Source: Stramenopiles sp. TOSAG23-2 (lineage: Eukaryota; Sar). Taken from it: a stretch of 26,611 nucleotides of DNA. A model generated the notes under the pieces. It made no database searches. It saw only the letters and a program-made list of their open reading frames with translations, and was not told where the DNA came from. How positions within the stretch are numbered: the stretch's first letter is position 1; each line of letters opens with the position of its first letter. Shown in pieces: positions 25,693 to 26,611 of the stretch. The stretch spans positions 1 to 26,611 of the forward strand of contig LT649430.1 in the NCBI GenBank assembly GCA_900128395.1, written 5' to 3'. The position numbers and the translations under genes are program-made.

Positions 25693-26142
25693 GTTGTGTC
25701 ACGTAAATATAAAAAAATATTTGAAAAAAAAATATATACTCGTATCTCTCCCAGTATTTAATAAAATTTAAATATATCTCTCATATTTTTTAAAAAAAAA
25801 CTACATGTGTCGGTATAAAAATATAATTGGTTATAAAATCTATACCTGCTGAAGTTATTTAATAATTTTACTTCCCCGTGCTAAAGTAATATTCGTACGG
25901 ATCGTATGAAATATATATACAAAAAGTATATTACATTTTTAAATCTATTATCTCATTAATTACGAATCGTACTTCGTACTTTTGAAATTTTGAAATTTTT
26001 AATATGACACTTGTGTAAATGTACGTTCGTACGATATATAATGGCATGAGACTTCGTATGCATATATTAGTGGTCATTACTTTCATCTCTCTCGGCCTAA
26101 AAAAAACAAAACACGTACACACACGCCTGACACCAACAATTT
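25693..26142. other. Convergent intergenic region with TCGTAC-type motifs
   Basis: Between the stop codons of the U-box gene (+) and a TPR gene (-). It contains several related motifs: ATTCGTACGGATCGTATGAA (25891), TACGAATCGTACTTCGTACT (25961), ACGTTCGTACGATA (26023) and ACTTCGTATGC (26051). It is otherwise AT-rich. Confidence 0.5.
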
Positions 26143-26611
26143 TTATTTAATATCTCCACAACGTTTTAAAATCTTTTTTGCACGAACATGGTTTGAATCT
26201 TCATTTAAAAGTTTATATGCCCAACGGATACTCTCTTTGCAATTTTCAAGAGAGTTTAAATAAATAACTGCAATATTTATCATAGCATCTGTTGCTTTTG
26301 GTTTTATCTCTAAACTTTTTACAAAAAATTGAATTGCTTGTTCGAATTTTTTCAACTTATTCATTGCATTTCCTAAATTATAATAGGCATCTGAATTATC
26401 TGGAAATAACTCTATTTCCTTTTGTAGAAATGCAACTTTTTTATTCAAATCATCTTGATATTTAGCCATCTTTTCATTAATTAATGGATATTCTGGATTT
26501 AATTTATATGCAACTTGGTAACTTTCATATGCAGTAAGCGTGAAACGATCTTCTTTGATACAACAATTTAGGAAAGCATATGGATCAGATGATTTTGAAC
26601 GTGTACGTGAT
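26143..26611 (-). CDS. TPR protein, C-terminal part (5' end outside the window)
   Basis: The frame is open from the window edge to a TAA at 26143, at least 155 codons. An internal ATG at 26469 is not the start, because the upstream frame continues with coding-like sequence (SSDPYAFLNCCIKEDRF, TAYESYQVAYKLNPEYPLI). At least three TPR units follow the consensus: AYESYQVAYKLNPEY, then AYYNLGNAMNKLKKFEQAIQ with FFVKSLEIKPKAT, then AMINIAVIYLNSLENCKESI. The regular consensus suggests a solenoid for protein binding, as in chaperone cofactors or O-GlcNAc-transferase-type proteins; the missing N-terminus prevents naming. Confidence 0.8.
   Translation of the reverse strand, partial: SRTRSKSSDPYAFLNCCIKEDRFTLTAYESYQVAYKLNPEYPLINEKMAKYQDDLNKKVAFLQKEIELFPDNSDAYYNLGNAMNKLKKFEQAIQFFVKSLEIKPKATDAMINIAVIYLNSLENCKESIRWAYKLLNEDSNHVRAKKILKRCGDIK

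Overview
This window is nuclear DNA from an AT-rich, gene-sparse unicellular eukaryote; the lineage is not resolved. The eukaryotic signs are GT-AG introns with a TACTAAC-type branch site, an F-BAR protein, a U-box membrane protein, a METTL21-type methyltransferase, a PSI-domain secreted protein, a likely N-myristoylated TPR protein and a eukaryotic elongator-type tRNA-Met. An RlmN-type radical SAM rRNA methylase, a family of bacterial origin, is also present as a eukaryotic gene. Most protein genes look intronless. Long intergenic stretches carry tandem duplications, minisatellites and gene fragments.

Layout: an AP2-like gene (97-1302, -); a repeat-bearing gap; a METTL21-like methyltransferase (3465-4199, +); a patch of gene fragments and direct repeats (4.5-5.2 kb); about 2.5 kb without a convincing gene, holding a 114-bp foldback element; a satellite of 226-bp units (7.7-8.76 kb); a tRNA-Met(CAU) split into four exons (9120-8841, -); a small coiled-coil protein (9520-10041, +); two opposed clusters of a 26-bp repeat; a three-exon F-BAR gene (13653-11194, -) whose two introns are homologous to each other; a large secreted PSI-domain protein (14656-17784, +); a TPR protein (19376-18012, -); a small basic protein (20127-20624, +); an RlmN-like gene (23017-21461, -); a rearranged relic of the AP2-like gene family (23.2-24.4 kb); a four-helix membrane protein with a U-box (24733-25692, +); and a TPR gene cut by the window edge (26611-26143, -).

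The most unusual object is the tRNA. A perfect 73-nt elongator tRNA-Met cloverleaf forms only if three short insertions (75, 62 and 70 nt) are removed. Each insertion begins GTAAGT, ends AG and has a CTAAC or TTAAC branch-like motif, so all three look like spliceosomal introns rather than classical tRNA introns. The coding strand between tRNA ends has no TTTT run although the surrounding DNA is T-rich, and it ends in a T10 tract. This suggests an RNA polymerase III transcript that is then spliced by spliceosome-like signals. Other notable points are the two homologous introns in the F-BAR gene, which resemble introner-type intron gain, and the 26-bp repeat that begins right after the stop codons of two convergent genes.

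The genes do not form an evident pathway. They are a mix of housekeeping, membrane-trafficking and secreted functions, interspersed with duplicated and decaying sequence.
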